Counted from the first letter of the stretch, positions 1 to 7,766 are shown. The stretch is 64,000 bases of DNA from Pseudomonas fluorescens (GCF_902497995.1 NZ_CABVII010000012.1:62001-126000); one strand, 5' to 3'. Translations and numbers: made by a program. The notes: generated from the letters alone by a model not told the origin.

Positions 1-97
1 CAGCCGCAACGCACTGCTGGGCTTCCTGAAACCGGCGCCACAGGCCAGCCGACCGCGGTACCACTACGTCCAGGACCAACATGCACTGGCCATCTGA
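1..97 (+). CDS. 3' end of an unidentified protein
   Basis: An open frame enters from outside the window (codons from position 2) and ends at the TGA at 95-97, giving the last 31 residues, which end in HALAI. The codon choice is ordinary for Pseudomonas. A REP element and a tRNA follow it, as is usual for the end of a chromosomal gene. Too little is present to name the product. Confidence 0.5.
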   Translation, partial: SRNALLGFLKPAPQASRPRYHYVQDQHALAI

Positions 98-145
98 AAC
101 AGCGTCATCGCGAGCAGGCTTCGCCCTACACCGTTAAACGCATCC

Positions 146-171
146 CTGTGGGAGCGAGGCTTGCCCGCGAA
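146..171 (+). repeat. Single REP element
   Basis: This is one copy of the Pseudomonas REP core (CTGTGGGAGCGAGGCTTGCC and its continuation) downstream of the partial gene. Its core resembles that of the long 71-bp arrays found from 19 kb onward, but here it stands alone. Confidence 0.8.
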
Positions 172-279
172 CGACCGTCATGCGGTCCCTGTTTTTGATT
201 TATTCGATGCTAAATGCAACGCGCACAAAGAAAAACTTCAAATCCATGCGCACATCTGGTACAAAGTCAGCCGCTCTGA

Positions 280-353
280 GCGGGTGTCGTATAATGGCAT
301 TACTCCAGCTTCCCAAGCTGATAACGAGGGTTCGATTCCCTTCACCCGCTCCA
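280..353 (+). tRNA. tRNA-Gly (CCC)
   Basis: The acceptor arms GCGGGTG and CACCCGC pair perfectly. The T arm carries GGTTCGATTCC, the discriminator base is T, and CCA (351-353) is encoded. The anticodon loop is TTCCCAA, so the anticodon is CCC, closely matching the loop of enterobacterial glyU. tRNA-Gly 3' ends are common integration sites, and the next 9 kb look mobile, but no second copy of the tRNA 3' end was seen in the window. Confidence 0.93.
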
Positions 354-835
354 CTATTTTCAATGCCTCCAGCGGTGCATGTACATGACTGCAATCAGTT
401 GGGGGACGTTTTTGGGGACGTTTGCATAAAAGCGCGAATCCCTTGAAACACCATCTGAAGCACCCTCCCCTCCGCAGCAAAGTAAATTTTTCAGGTTGCC
501 CCGCAAATCGACCGCCCTCAGGCTGCCAATAAAGCCTCGCGCAGCAGGATCTGTAAGTATTTGTTCGCCTCGAAATCGGCGCAACAAGCCCAGCGGGGGC
601 CCGCTCCAAAGATGGGCAACCGTTTAGCCCGCATCGCTCCAAATAGGTGAGCACCGCCTTAGTGAATTCCGCATACGTTGCACACGTTTCGAAACTCACT
701 ACGATTGACATAGTGTTTGTTGGTGTTCAAAAATGATCACCGAAGCGTTTTAACGCATCCGCCCGACGTTCGTCCGGCGAAGGAATCGGCAGTGCCGACC
801 AGTAGCAGCGCGTACCAGCTGCGAGGGAAATGCCC
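354..835. other. Gene-poor stretch after the tRNA
   Basis: I see no convincing gene here. A tandem GGGGACGTTT pair lies at about 402-423, followed by GTTTGCATAA at 420-429, which resembles the left arm of the dif-like sites at 1,791 and 3,258 but has no right arm. A minus-strand open frame covering 238-711 runs through the tRNA and has no recognisable domain, so I do not call it. The stretch may be the decayed edge of an integrated element. Confidence 0.5.
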
Positions 836-1009
836 ATGGCAATCAAAAGCGACACCTTTAGCCGCGTTGAATTGAGCGATTCAGACGCAGTTCGCTTCGT
901 GCAGCATATGCGCGACGACAAACCCAACGCCAAAGCGAAAGCCTCGTACGCACGTGGTCGCGCCATTTTGAGCCAAGTAGTGAATAGCCAAGCCGCTCGC
1001 GCTCGCTGA
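836..1009 (+). CDS. 57-aa small protein upstream of a GNAT toxin candidate; possible antitoxin
   Basis: This short basic protein begins MAIKSDTFSRVEL and ends SQAARAR. It starts at ATG 836, about nine bases after GAGG; an in-frame ATG at 830 is too close to that site. It ends 15 bp before the GNAT gene, so the two are probably co-transcribed. In TacAT-type systems a small DNA-binding antitoxin precedes a GNAT toxin that acetylates aminoacyl-tRNA. This protein is shorter than the usual DUF1778 antitoxin and I do not recognise its family, so the antitoxin role rests on position only. Confidence 0.6.
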   Translation: MAIKSDTFSRVELSDSDAVRFVQHMRDDKPNAKAKASYARGRAILSQVVNSQAARAR

Positions 1010-1024
1010 AAAAAGTGAGCGCCA

Positions 1025-1639
1025 ATGCAGCCTGGTGTTGATTACTTCATAGAAAAGCTTGACCCTCACCACCAATCGAACAAATTCTCCTTGGGCCCAG
1101 ATCCTGATCTGCGGCCCTTGAAGTCGTTCATCCAAGACAACGCCTTGGATTACCAGGTCGCGAACGTCGCAGTCACCTATGTTGCTGTGCTACCACCGGC
1201 AGAACAGGGGACTAGACCACGAGTGATTGGTTACATCACCCTGACCTGCAGCGAGATCGATCTCGGTGGCACCTACGCCATTGACGACTGCGAGCACGCA
1301 AATCGCTACCCATCGATGCCAGCCCTTAAGGTGGCACGATTGGCCCGTCACGCGGGTTATGCTGGCTTCCGGATCGGTGAAACGTTAATGGATGTAGCGA
1401 TAGCCGTAGCTGTCGACAACATCGCTCAATTCGTCGGCTGCAGGTTTTTGGTCACAGACTCCAAAGCCAATTCAGTTCCTTTTTATGAAAAGGTCGGTTT
1501 GACGTTGCTGGACACCGAGGAAAATCGGGCGCGACGAGAGCCGGTGATGTTCCTCGACCTCAACAAGCTGGTTGAAGACGAGGTTGCTGAGCCTGAAGAG
1601 GAAGAATTAGTAGCAAACGCCGAACTCGAAATCGTCTAA
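1025..1639 (+). CDS. GNAT-family N-acetyltransferase, TacT-like
   Basis: The protein has 204 aa with a GNAT fold. The central ALKVARLARHAGYAGFRIG segment corresponds to the beta4/acetyl-CoA P-loop region of TacT-type toxins, and CRFLVTDSKANSVPFYEKVG matches the conserved C-terminal part of that group. After residue 180 there is an acidic tail (EPEEEEL) that typical 160-aa TacT proteins lack. With the small ORF just upstream it looks like a type II toxin-antitoxin pair. A plain acetyltransferase acting on another substrate is possible. The family is fairly sure; the toxin role is inferred. Confidence 0.8.
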   Translation: MQPGVDYFIEKLDPHHQSNKFSLGPDPDLRPLKSFIQDNALDYQVANVAVTYVAVLPPAEQGTRPRVIGYITLTCSEIDLGGTYAIDDCEHANRYPSMPALKVARLARHAGYAGFRIGETLMDVAIAVAVDNIAQFVGCRFLVTDSKANSVPFYEKVGLTLLDTEENRARREPVMFLDLNKLVEDEVAEPEEEELVANAELEIV

Positions 1640-1790
1640 CTCAAAGGCCGGCTTAATCCGAGTTCGAATGCAGGTCTATGCCACAGAATTTCATCACGGC
1701 TGAAGTCTGTTAGCGTTTTTTTCGCAAATCACGGATTTAGTATCAAATTTCATCCAGCATTAGAATTTTCACACCTACGAAAATTATCGT

Positions 1791-1819
1791 TTTCGCATAA
1801 GATCGGTGTTCTGTTAGCG
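1791..1819 (+). other. dif-like (XerC/XerD-type) site A
   Basis: TTTCGCATAA is followed by an 8-bp centre (GATCGGTG) and TTCTGTTAGCG. The left arm matches the XerC arm of Pseudomonas dif (TTCGCATAA) in all nine positions. The right arm matches the XerD arm TTATGTTAAAT at 7 of 11. Site B at 3,258 has the same layout and orientation, and the zeta operon lies between them. No binding or recombination evidence is available. Confidence 0.45.
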
Positions 1820-1870
1820 TTTTTCTTGCTCCAGTAAAGGATTCCGTCAATGCAAGTCGGTTTCAAGACC
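1818..1870 (+). repeat. 53-bp repeat, copy 1 (partner at 7,328-7,380)
   Basis: The 53 bp beginning CGTTTTTCTTGCTCCAG differ from 7,328-7,380 at about five positions. In copy 1 a short hairpin and the segment at 1,891-1,915 follow almost at once. In copy 2 the higBA module lies between the two matching segments (second part at 8,332-8,356). Copy 1 therefore looks like the same locus without higBA. Confidence 0.8.
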
Positions 1871-1872
1871 AC

Positions 1873-1903
1873 AAAAACCGCTCCATTGTTACCGGTTTTT
1901 TTT
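1873..1903 (+). terminator. Probable rho-independent terminator
   Basis: AAAAACCG and CGGTTTTTTT pair around a loop of about 12 bases, ending in a run of T. It lies about 230 bp after the GNAT gene. An expanded relative of this hairpin follows higA at 8,154-8,342. Confidence 0.5.
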
Positions 1904-2008
1904 GGGCGGGATTTGGTTGGTCGAGCCTCAGAGTTATCTGGCAGAGCTCAGTCCAGTCCTGAACGGACGTGCATTTTAGCCAGGAGGGGACGACCTGGAA
2001 AAATAAGT

Positions 2009-2093
2009 ACATCCCTCTTGCACACAAAAGCCCAGCGTTGAGCTGGGCTTTAAATTGGCGTTGTGGCGAAAGATCAGGCCGTCGGAGCTGCGG
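2009..2093. repeat. Direct duplication, left copy, part 1 (partner 17,757-17,841)
   Basis: These 85 bp contain the terminator hairpin and the last codons of the small zeta partner gene. They recur with few changes at 17,757-17,841, starting 9 bp after the lacI-type gene stop. With the second shared block (2,929-3,147 and 18,825-19,044) they show a partly rearranged direct duplication about 15.7 kb apart. Confidence 0.9.
2027..2051. terminator. Terminator of the zeta operon
   Basis: AAAGCCCAGC and GCTGGGCTTT form a perfect 10-bp stem with a 5-base loop, 23 bp beyond the stop of the minus-strand small gene. The symmetry would allow it to work in both directions. A copy lies at 17,776-17,799. 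Confidence 0.8.
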
Positions 2094-2253
2094 CCCGTGC
2101 GGCTTTGATAGCCTCTGCTTTCTGCACGACATCACGTTGAGAGGCATTAGCCTTGCTGATTACGCCCATCAAGATCTCTCGCCTGGTCTCGGCAGGGGTG
2201 TTGGAGAAAAACTCAGTCAATGCGCTGGTTTTCTCGACCTTTGCTGTACTCAT
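2074..2253 (-). CDS. 59-aa protein translationally coupled to the zeta toxin; candidate antitoxin
   Basis: The protein begins MSTAKVEKTSAL and ends RAAAPTA. Its ATG overlaps the zeta stop codon (ATGA at 2,250-2,253), which indicates translational coupling, and a strong terminator follows its stop. It is predicted to be helical and has no cysteine or membrane segment. The classical epsilon antitoxin is longer and encoded upstream of zeta, so this would be a different arrangement if it is the antitoxin. I do not recognise the family. Only the last few codons are preserved in the partner copy at 17,822, where they are joined to a mazF fragment. Confidence 0.75.
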   Translation of the reverse strand: MSTAKVEKTSALTEFFSNTPAETRREILMGVISKANASQRDVVQKAEAIKAARAAAPTA

Positions 2254-3023
2254 TGATTTCCTGCCTCTGTTAACAGCTCAACGAGCTGAACCTGATCATA
2301 GGTCTGCGGGATCAGAGCGTCAATCGTATCGCCACTGGCGTCGAGCTCTACCCATTGGCTGCCGCCATCAAAGTTTTTGATCAGCAGATCAATATGGATT
2401 TGGTTATCGTACAAACGCTTGAGTTCAATGACATTCCTTCGCGCTGCGACGAACTGTCTGGCGAACTCCTGCAACGGAATATTCCTGCCCTCGGTGAGCT
2501 CCCTGGCCTGAACAAACTGCCAAGCGAGTTCCGGCCGCTGGTAAACGTACATAATCTGAGCGTTCCTGCGGCTTCCCAAGACCCGATCAATATTCCGCTT
2601 TGCGACATCAAAATTGGCCATTGTTCCGTCCAGAATGAACGACAGGCGTTTTTCAAATGCCCGATCCAGAACCTTTTCCAGAATCTTGGTAACCGCGCGC
2701 TGAAACAAGTACGAGTTACCTCCCACATAGCCGGGGATCAGGCTTCTAAAATCGTCAGGATCAATACGCAGCACGCGCTTCGCTTGAAGGCTCAAGTTCC
2801 TCTCGTCCAAATCCTCAGCAATGGCTTTGGATACTTCCGTCTTGCCAGCCCCGGGCGAGCCTGCCATGAACACCGTAAATGGTTTCTCCTCGCTGAAGTA
2901 CACTGCGATATCTGCGATCTGCCGGGCCACTTCGCATTGCTTTGCTGCATTCCCTTGCGCGATGGCTGCGATGTGCTGGATGTCGTTGCGCGACGTATGG
3001 ATGCGCAACCGGCATGACGTCAT
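2250..3023 (-). CDS. Zeta-toxin-family kinase
   Basis: This 257-aa P-loop protein has a Walker A motif GSPGAGKT at residues 55-62 and RIDPDDFR at 86-93, which contains the acidic residue that zeta toxins use on the sugar nucleotide. Zeta/PezT toxins phosphorylate UDP-N-acetylglucosamine and block wall synthesis; some relatives act on other small molecules. I chose ATG 3,023. A TTG at 3,053 in the same frame is possible, but a GGAGG overlaps it rather than preceding it. The first 30 or so codons are repeated as a fragment at 18,829-18,919. The gene is intact here and coupled to a 59-aa partner. Confidence 0.87.
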   Translation of the reverse strand: MTSCRLRIHTSRNDIQHIAAIAQGNAAKQCEVARQIADIAVYFSEEKPFTVFMAGSPGAGKTEVSKAIAEDLDERNLSLQAKRVLRIDPDDFRSLIPGYVGGNSYLFQRAVTKILEKVLDRAFEKRLSFILDGTMANFDVAKRNIDRVLGSRRNAQIMYVYQRPELAWQFVQARELTEGRNIPLQEFARQFVAARRNVIELKRLYDNQIHIDLLIKNFDGGSQWVELDASGDTIDALIPQTYDQVQLVELLTEAGNQ

Positions 3024-3147
3024 CAAGCGACGATTGATGCGATAAACCTCCAATAAAAAGGGCAGATGACCATCAGCGTCTCCTGTCCTTTTTTTGCATC
3101 AGCGAGTCGAGATGGTAAACAGCCGCGGGAACGGCAGCAGCACTGAA
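2929..3147. repeat. Direct duplication, left copy, part 2 (partner 18,825-19,044)
   Basis: About 219 bp cover the 5' end of the zeta gene, the intergenic terminator and part of the tam 3' fragment. The right copy at 18,825-19,044 is nearly identical, with a one-base length difference near 3,042. Confidence 0.93.
3055..3095. terminator. Terminator between zeta and the tam fragment
   Basis: AAAAAGGGCAG and CTGTCCTTTTT pair with one mismatch. A/T runs on both outer sides make it bidirectional. It originally ended tam transcription on the minus strand. The duplicated copy is at 18,952-18,994. Confidence 0.6.
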
Positions 3148-3212
3148 CCACCGTCCAACGCCGGATAAACCCGCTGAATTGCCACCTGGTACTGCTTGAG
3201 GTACTGCGCCCG
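3099..3212 (-). pseudogene. 3' fragment of tam (trans-aconitate methyltransferase)
   Basis: The last 37 codons closely match the end of the intact Tam protein at 19,508: both run from RAQYLKQYQ to LLPFPRLF and finish in TR. Upstream codons are missing; homology stops about 45 bp before dif-like site B. With the smaller fragment at 18,996-19,044 there are three tam 3' ends in the window, so the zeta operon and tam were once neighbours before rearrangement. Confidence 0.88.
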
Positions 3213-3257
3213 TTGATAAATAAATCCGTCACCTTTTGCGGTCACCTTTTGCGAACG

Positions 3258-3286
3258 TTTCGCATAAAATCGACGTTTTGTTAGCG
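3258..3286 (+). other. dif-like (XerC/XerD-type) site B
   Basis: TTTCGCATAA, an 8-bp centre (AATCGACG) and TTTTGTTAGCG repeat the layout and orientation of site A (1,791). It sits at the junction where tam homology ends and unrelated DNA begins. Confidence 0.45.
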
Positions 3287-3382
3287 TTTTTCTACAAGGT
3301 GCTCTCGAGCTCCTGCCCTGCCCGCGCTCTTGGCGACGCGAAGATCCTGACGCTTCCAGCTGCCGATACGTGCGGGAGCGGA

Positions 3383-4534
3383 TCAGCGCGAAGATGCCGC
3401 CAGATCCTCTTCGACGAAGCGCAGCATCGCCTCCACCAGCGCCTCGCGCGGGTAGGCATTCTGTGTCACCAATAGTGAAGCGATGGTCGAATGCGTTCGG
3501 GCGATCGGCACTGCCAGTGCCCAATGATCGGCGTTGATATAGCCCATCAGGGTGCTGCCAGGTACAACCTGATCGTAGAAGATCACTTGGCTGTCGTTGC
3601 GGGCATCGATGCGCGCCAGCTTGTTGTAACTCGATTTCAACGCGAACGAGATGTGATCCGGCTGCGGGAAGGTAACGAGCGAATAGTAGTTCAGTTCGGA
3701 CGGCAGCCGGTTCTGCGCCAGCCAGCTCTTGCGCGTTGCGGGTCGAAGGCTGTTGATCGCGCCACCGTCGCCCGAATCGCAGGTCGCACCGGGAAAGTGC
3801 CGCAACAGGTCCGCCTGGTACTGCTCGGCATCGTTGGCCAGCGCCGAGCCGCCGACCGAGCCGGCTGCGCTGATCACTGCCGCCACGCGGCCGCGGATTT
3901 CCGGGTAAGCGACCATCGCCTCGAGAATGTCGGGCGCACCCTTCGAATAGCCGATCAGGACGAGGCGCGACGGTCCGGCGTCGGCTGGCATCGCCATGAT
4001 CGCGTCGCGTATTTGCCGAGCGTTGTTTGCGGAACTCGATAAGGCGTCGACCTTGATCTGCACCAGGTCAAATCCGAACTGGCGGAGATGAATCGCTACG
4101 CTGCCGGGCGCTTGCAGCCATTGCTCGAAGCATTCGTAGCCGACGCCGGCCACCACAGCGCCGATCAGATGGCGTTTCGATTGACCGAGATCGACGGGTT
4201 TGCCGGTGCCACCAGGTTCGCTACCGACGCGGGTCAGTGCCTCCTCGCAAGGGCGGCTATCGGGCAGCTCGCTTCCTCGCGTGTCGAGGATCGAGCAAAA
4301 AATCTCGCGAAAGCGCGCCCGCTGGTCCTTCACGCCAGCCTGCGACGCAGGGACCAGCACCAGCGGCGGTGTGTCCGTCGAGTAGGCAATCAGCGGCGCG
4401 GGTGTGCAGGCGGTGAGCGCATGGCAGCCAGCGATCATCAGCCATGCCATGCCAGCGCTGCACAACGATGTGTGGGTACCGCACAAACGGCCAGCCGAGT
4501 CATCCGGCCTGCCGAACAGGTCACTTGCGGGCAT
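3383..4534 (-). CDS. Lipoprotein with alpha/beta-hydrolase fold
   Basis: A hydrophobic segment ends in a lipobox (ALTAC, Cys43), so the 383-aa protein should be exported and lipidated. The nucleophile elbow is GYSKG with Ser197 in the serine position, and the region around it (LVLIGYSKGAPDILEA) looks like a lipase/esterase core. ATG 4,534 is preceded by an ideal AGGAGG. It is the last gene of a three-gene minus-strand operon and overlaps the preceding gene by 14 bp. The substrate is unknown. Its linkage to two LssY_C lipoproteins suggests a shared envelope function. Confidence 0.75.
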   Translation of the reverse strand: MPASDLFGRPDDSAGRLCGTHTSLCSAGMAWLMIAGCHALTACTPAPLIAYSTDTPPLVLVPASQAGVKDQRARFREIFCSILDTRGSELPDSRPCEEALTRVGSEPGGTGKPVDLGQSKRHLIGAVVAGVGYECFEQWLQAPGSVAIHLRQFGFDLVQIKVDALSSSANNARQIRDAIMAMPADAGPSRLVLIGYSKGAPDILEAMVAYPEIRGRVAAVISAAGSVGGSALANDAEQYQADLLRHFPGATCDSGDGGAINSLRPATRKSWLAQNRLPSELNYYSLVTFPQPDHISFALKSSYNKLARIDARNDSQVIFYDQVVPGSTLMGYINADHWALAVPIARTHSTIASLLVTQNAYPREALVEAMLRFVEEDLAASSR

Positions 4535-5801
4535 CGTCGACCTCCTTTCGCGCAGGCGAGTCGCGCCGGTCCAGATACGGTTCCCAATCGAGCAGCTCCA
4601 CCTCCGACAGGCTGAGCGGCCGCGTCGCAAAGAACATGACCGCACGCAGACCGTCGCTGAAGTAATGGGCGCCGCTGAACGTCGTTCGCGATTGTGCCAG
4701 GGACGCGGGACCGACGCCGGTGACGAACCCGAGCTTGTCCAGACCGGCCGAATACATCATGTCCTGGATCAGGAGATTTCTCGCCTCATCGACATCCTCA
4801 TGCAAGACGAGGTTTTGCGAATCGCGCGGTGCAAAGCGTCCGCCGGTCGGTCTTGCGACCTGCGCGAGATAGACCGAGTGACCTTCGAAGCGCATTGGCG
4901 TGTTCCACACACGCACCCAAGTCGCCGGCGCTCCGGCTTGCGATTGCTTGCGAACCACGGCATCGGGCATGCGGCCGAACACACGTTCGGCCGCATCCGC
5001 GGGGTGCGCGGCACGCCGGTAGCCGCGACGCACAAATGCGGCGGCGATATCGGCAAACTCGCCGACGAGAATCGCATTGATCGGATCGCCCTGCGCCCTG
5101 CCGTTCGCGTCAGCGGCGCAGCAGGGAAGGCGCTCCAACGCGGAACGCAACGCGGCCAGATCATCATAGTCCTTGATCTCGGAACCCTGATGCTGGAACA
5201 AGCCTTCGGCAAACCATTTTTCCCCAGCGTCGTCCGGCACCTGCAAGAAGAGGGAGAACGGGATCAGCGTCTTTCTCTGCAGCAGATCGATATTCAGCAG
5301 CCGCGTAACGCGCTCCGGGTTGATGAACAGCACGCCCGCTTTCGTTTCGCCTGGCAGGACGGGATTCTTGAACCCCAGTTGGTCCAAGTGTTCATTGATG
5401 CGCGCGTTCGCTGCCGGGGCGAATATCCCGTGCATGGACCAGGCGACTTCGAGTGGCGAGAAATAGTCGGGATCGGTTCCCGGTCGCAGCAAAAAGAGCG
5501 GATCGGCAGTCCGGTTCTGGACTTCGACCCACACGGGCTGCACGCGTGTCTTGTCCAACTCCACACCCAGCATGCGCCGCCTGTCTTCGGCACTGAGCAC
5601 GGCGGCGCTGACGCGCACCTCGTGCCTGGTGGCCGTCTGCGCACGTTCACGCAACCCGGAAGTACTGAAATCGGCAGGTGCCTGCCAGGTCGTACAAGCA
5701 ACGGCGAGCGCAAGAATCGCTGCACAACTCATGGTGCACAAGCAGCGCATTGCACACCGCAGAGTCCCCCTGGCGCGTAGCGCCGACGGCAAGCGGCTCA
5801 T
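4521..5801 (-). CDS. LssY_C-domain lipoprotein (first paralogue)
   Basis: This 426-aa protein has an N-terminal signal with a lipobox ending at Cys36 (LAVAC). It is a paralogue of the gene just upstream; both share a beta-rich N-terminal part (PVWVEVQNR) and a C-terminal half that looks like the LssY C-terminal domain (GDPINAILVGEFADI, then a VDEARNLLIQDMMYSAGLDKLGFVTGVG-like block). LssY is named from a Legionella secretion-linked locus; the function of the domain is unknown. The start codon overlaps the stop of the upstream paralogue (ATGA). Confidence 0.7.
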   Translation of the reverse strand: MSRLPSALRARGTLRCAMRCLCTMSCAAILALAVACTTWQAPADFSTSGLRERAQTATRHEVRVSAAVLSAEDRRRMLGVELDKTRVQPVWVEVQNRTADPLFLLRPGTDPDYFSPLEVAWSMHGIFAPAANARINEHLDQLGFKNPVLPGETKAGVLFINPERVTRLLNIDLLQRKTLIPFSLFLQVPDDAGEKWFAEGLFQHQGSEIKDYDDLAALRSALERLPCCAADANGRAQGDPINAILVGEFADIAAAFVRRGYRRAAHPADAAERVFGRMPDAVVRKQSQAGAPATWVRVWNTPMRFEGHSVYLAQVARPTGGRFAPRDSQNLVLHEDVDEARNLLIQDMMYSAGLDKLGFVTGVGPASLAQSRTTFSGAHYFSDGLRAVMFFATRPLSLSEVELLDWEPYLDRRDSPARKEVDDARK

Positions 5802-7090
5802 GGCTTGACCCGCCCCGGTGATTGTCCGCCATTCTCGTAGATGCCCTTCGATAGAAAGAACTCGATTTGCGCCAGGGAGGTGTGCAGGTGATCGAATACC
5901 ATGACACAGCGCAGCCCGTCCGTGTAGTAAGGATCGGTCGTCAGGTTCTCGCGCGGTGCGCTCTTGGGCGCGGCCCCCACACCCTTCACAAATCCGAACT
6001 TGGCCAGCGTCACCGAATACGCCATATCCTGTGTCAGCGCACTCCTCGCTTCGTCGACATCCGGGTCGATCTTGTGCGTCGTCAGCGTCGCAGAATGCAC
6101 GGTCAACCGGCTGCCGATATCACGGCTGATCTGTCCGACCCACACCTTCTTGCCGTGATATTGCATCGGACTCAGCCACAGCCTCAGGTGATTGCGCTGG
6201 TGGACGTTGTCACGCGCCTTTTGCAAGGCAAGGTCCTGAGCTCGCCCGAACAGATAGAGATCGCTCACCGGCGCATAGGGATAGCGCTCGCCGGCAAGCG
6301 CCGAATTAACCATTTTCATGATCGACCCCGACCACTTTTCCTCGGTTCCACGCCAGCCGCGACGCGCGAATGCGGGGAAGGCATCATCGAGGCCGCCGAC
6401 GATCACCAGGTTCAGCGGATCGCCGTTCCTGGAACCCTCCTCGTTGGTGACGCAGCACGGCAGCGCCTCCAGCGCCGCCTGGAAACTGGCGTCATCGGTG
6501 TAGTTCACAATGTCTTCGGGCGGATAGATGCCCTGCCTGAACACTTCGCTGATGTGGTAATCGGTGCGCAGGCCCGGCACGACGGCCAGTACAGAGAAAT
6601 GCCTCGACCGTCCGTCTGCCACCAGATCGAGGTTAACGAACTTGAACCCCTCGTCGAGATTGGTCAATACGAAGCCCGAAGTTGTCGCGCCAGGTGCGAC
6701 AGGGTTGCGGAAGGCCAGCCGACGAAAGTGCCGGTCGAGCGCCGTCCGCTCGTCCTGCGAGGCACCCGAGAAAAATGCTTCGGCCGCCTCGGATGCGGGG
6801 AAGAAATTTGGATCGAGGCCCGGCGAAAGCAGATAGTAGGCGCGGTCTTCCCGATTTTTGACTTCGATCCAGACTGGCTGTATCGATGTATTCGCCAGAG
6901 GCGCGCCGTAGACCACCTCGCTTTCTGTGGCCGACAGTACGGCGGTCGACACGCGCAAGCCGCCATCGCTGCGCGTCACGGCGCGGCTCTTGTAGTCAAG
7001 GCTCGTCGTTGGCTGAGGCTGGGAGGCGCAGCCGGCGAGCGCGGCTGCGATGACCATTGCTGCGAGCGCGTGTCTCACCATGCGATGCAT
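5798..7090 (-). CDS. LssY_C-domain lipoprotein (second paralogue)
   Basis: This 430-aa protein starts MHRMVRHALAAMVIAAALAG with Cys21 as the lipidation site. GAGG lies seven bases before ATG 7,090. The C-terminal half carries the LssY_C signature: GDPLNLVIVGGLDD, then PVSDLYLFGRAQDLA, then DPDVDEARSALTQDM. It is the first gene of the operon. The two paralogues probably arose by tandem duplication and may work as a pair with the hydrolase lipoprotein downstream. No function can be assigned from sequence alone. Confidence 0.72.
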   Translation of the reverse strand: MHRMVRHALAAMVIAAALAGCASQPQPTTSLDYKSRAVTRSDGGLRVSTAVLSATESEVVYGAPLANTSIQPVWIEVKNREDRAYYLLSPGLDPNFFPASEAAEAFFSGASQDERTALDRHFRRLAFRNPVAPGATTSGFVLTNLDEGFKFVNLDLVADGRSRHFSVLAVVPGLRTDYHISEVFRQGIYPPEDIVNYTDDASFQAALEALPCCVTNEEGSRNGDPLNLVIVGGLDDAFPAFARRGWRGTEEKWSGSIMKMVNSALAGERYPYAPVSDLYLFGRAQDLALQKARDNVHQRNHLRLWLSPMQYHGKKVWVGQISRDIGSRLTVHSATLTTHKIDPDVDEARSALTQDMAYSVTLAKFGFVKGVGAAPKSAPRENLTTDPYYTDGLRCVMVFDHLHTSLAQIEFFLSKGIYENGGQSPGRVKP

Positions 7091-7327
7091 CGCGTAACCT
7101 CATCAACTGAGCTTTACCACTCTTCGTTGCCCTGCCTGGGTGATCCGTGGCTACTGCGAACATCAGTTTCTACGTCGCAGCCTTTCATTATGAACCGCCC
7201 CGGGAATTGCGCAGGTTTTTTGTATCCGTAGAGGGGATCATGTCGTTCCGGATTTGATTGCGCAGGCTGGATCGCCATATGACTTGTGGCCTGGTGTCCG
7301 CGGTCGACGACGCCGACTTCCTCCATA

Positions 7328-7380
7328 CGTTTTTCTTCCCCCAGTAAAGGATTTCGTCAATGCAAGTCGGGTTCAGGACC
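7328..7380 (+). repeat. 53-bp repeat, copy 2 (partner 1,818-1,870)
   Basis: This is the second copy of the repeat described at 1,818. The dif-like site that precedes copy 1 is missing here; CCATACG stands in place of GTTAGCG. The rest of 7,091-7,457 shows nothing else I recognise. higBA begins 78 bp downstream. Confidence 0.8.
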
Positions 7381-7457
7381 CTCGCGAACCGTTACAGCAT
7401 TGCGGTTGCATCTCTCCAAAGCGAAGACTATCATCTCCCAAAACGGGAGGATGTGCG

Positions 7458-7766
7458 GTGCGCGTGATTGCAAAAGGAACCTTGCGGGAATTCTGGGAAA
7501 GCAACTTGGCTTACTCTGACGCGCAAACACCGCTTGTTGAATGGTATCGACACATGGAAAAGGCCATCTATCGCACGCCACAAGAGGTCAAGGCGGAGCT
7601 GAGAACGGCAAGCATCCTCAAGGGTGGCAGGGTTGTATTCAACATCGGCATCGGCGGCAATAAATACCGAGTGATTTTGGCAATCGACTATCAGCGGCAG
7701 CTCGGCTTCATACGATTCGTCGGCACCCACGTCCAGTATGATCAGATCAACGCGGAGACCGTGTGA
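7458..7766 (+). CDS. higB: HigB-type mRNA interferase toxin
   Basis: The 102-aa protein carries the HigB-family signature: an aromatic-rich N terminus (LREFWESN), a central GGRVVFNIGIGGNKYRVI, and a C-terminal block ending FVGTHVQYDQI. HigB toxins of this group cleave mRNA in association with the ribosome. The GTG start at 7,458 lies seven bases after GGGAGG. The stop overlaps the higA start (TGATG). The toxin-first order is typical of hig loci. Confidence 0.9.
   Translation: MRVIAKGTLREFWESNLAYSDAQTPLVEWYRHMEKAIYRTPQEVKAELRTASILKGGRVVFNIGIGGNKYRVILAIDYQRQLGFIRFVGTHVQYDQINAETV

Noticed and set aside
280..353. Attachment-site duplication of the tRNA 3' end
   Set aside because: I looked for a second copy of CCCTTCACCCGCTCCA in the window and did not find one, so an island boundary cannot be claimed.
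238..711. 157-aa minus-strand gene
   Set aside because: It overlaps the whole tRNA-Gly and has no recognised domain or ribosome site.
1635..1716. Integron attC site
   Set aside because: GTCTAAC at 1,635 and GTTAGCG at 1,710 suggested attC ends, but the second does not fit GTTRRRY and the inner arms do not pair. A dif-like explanation fits better.
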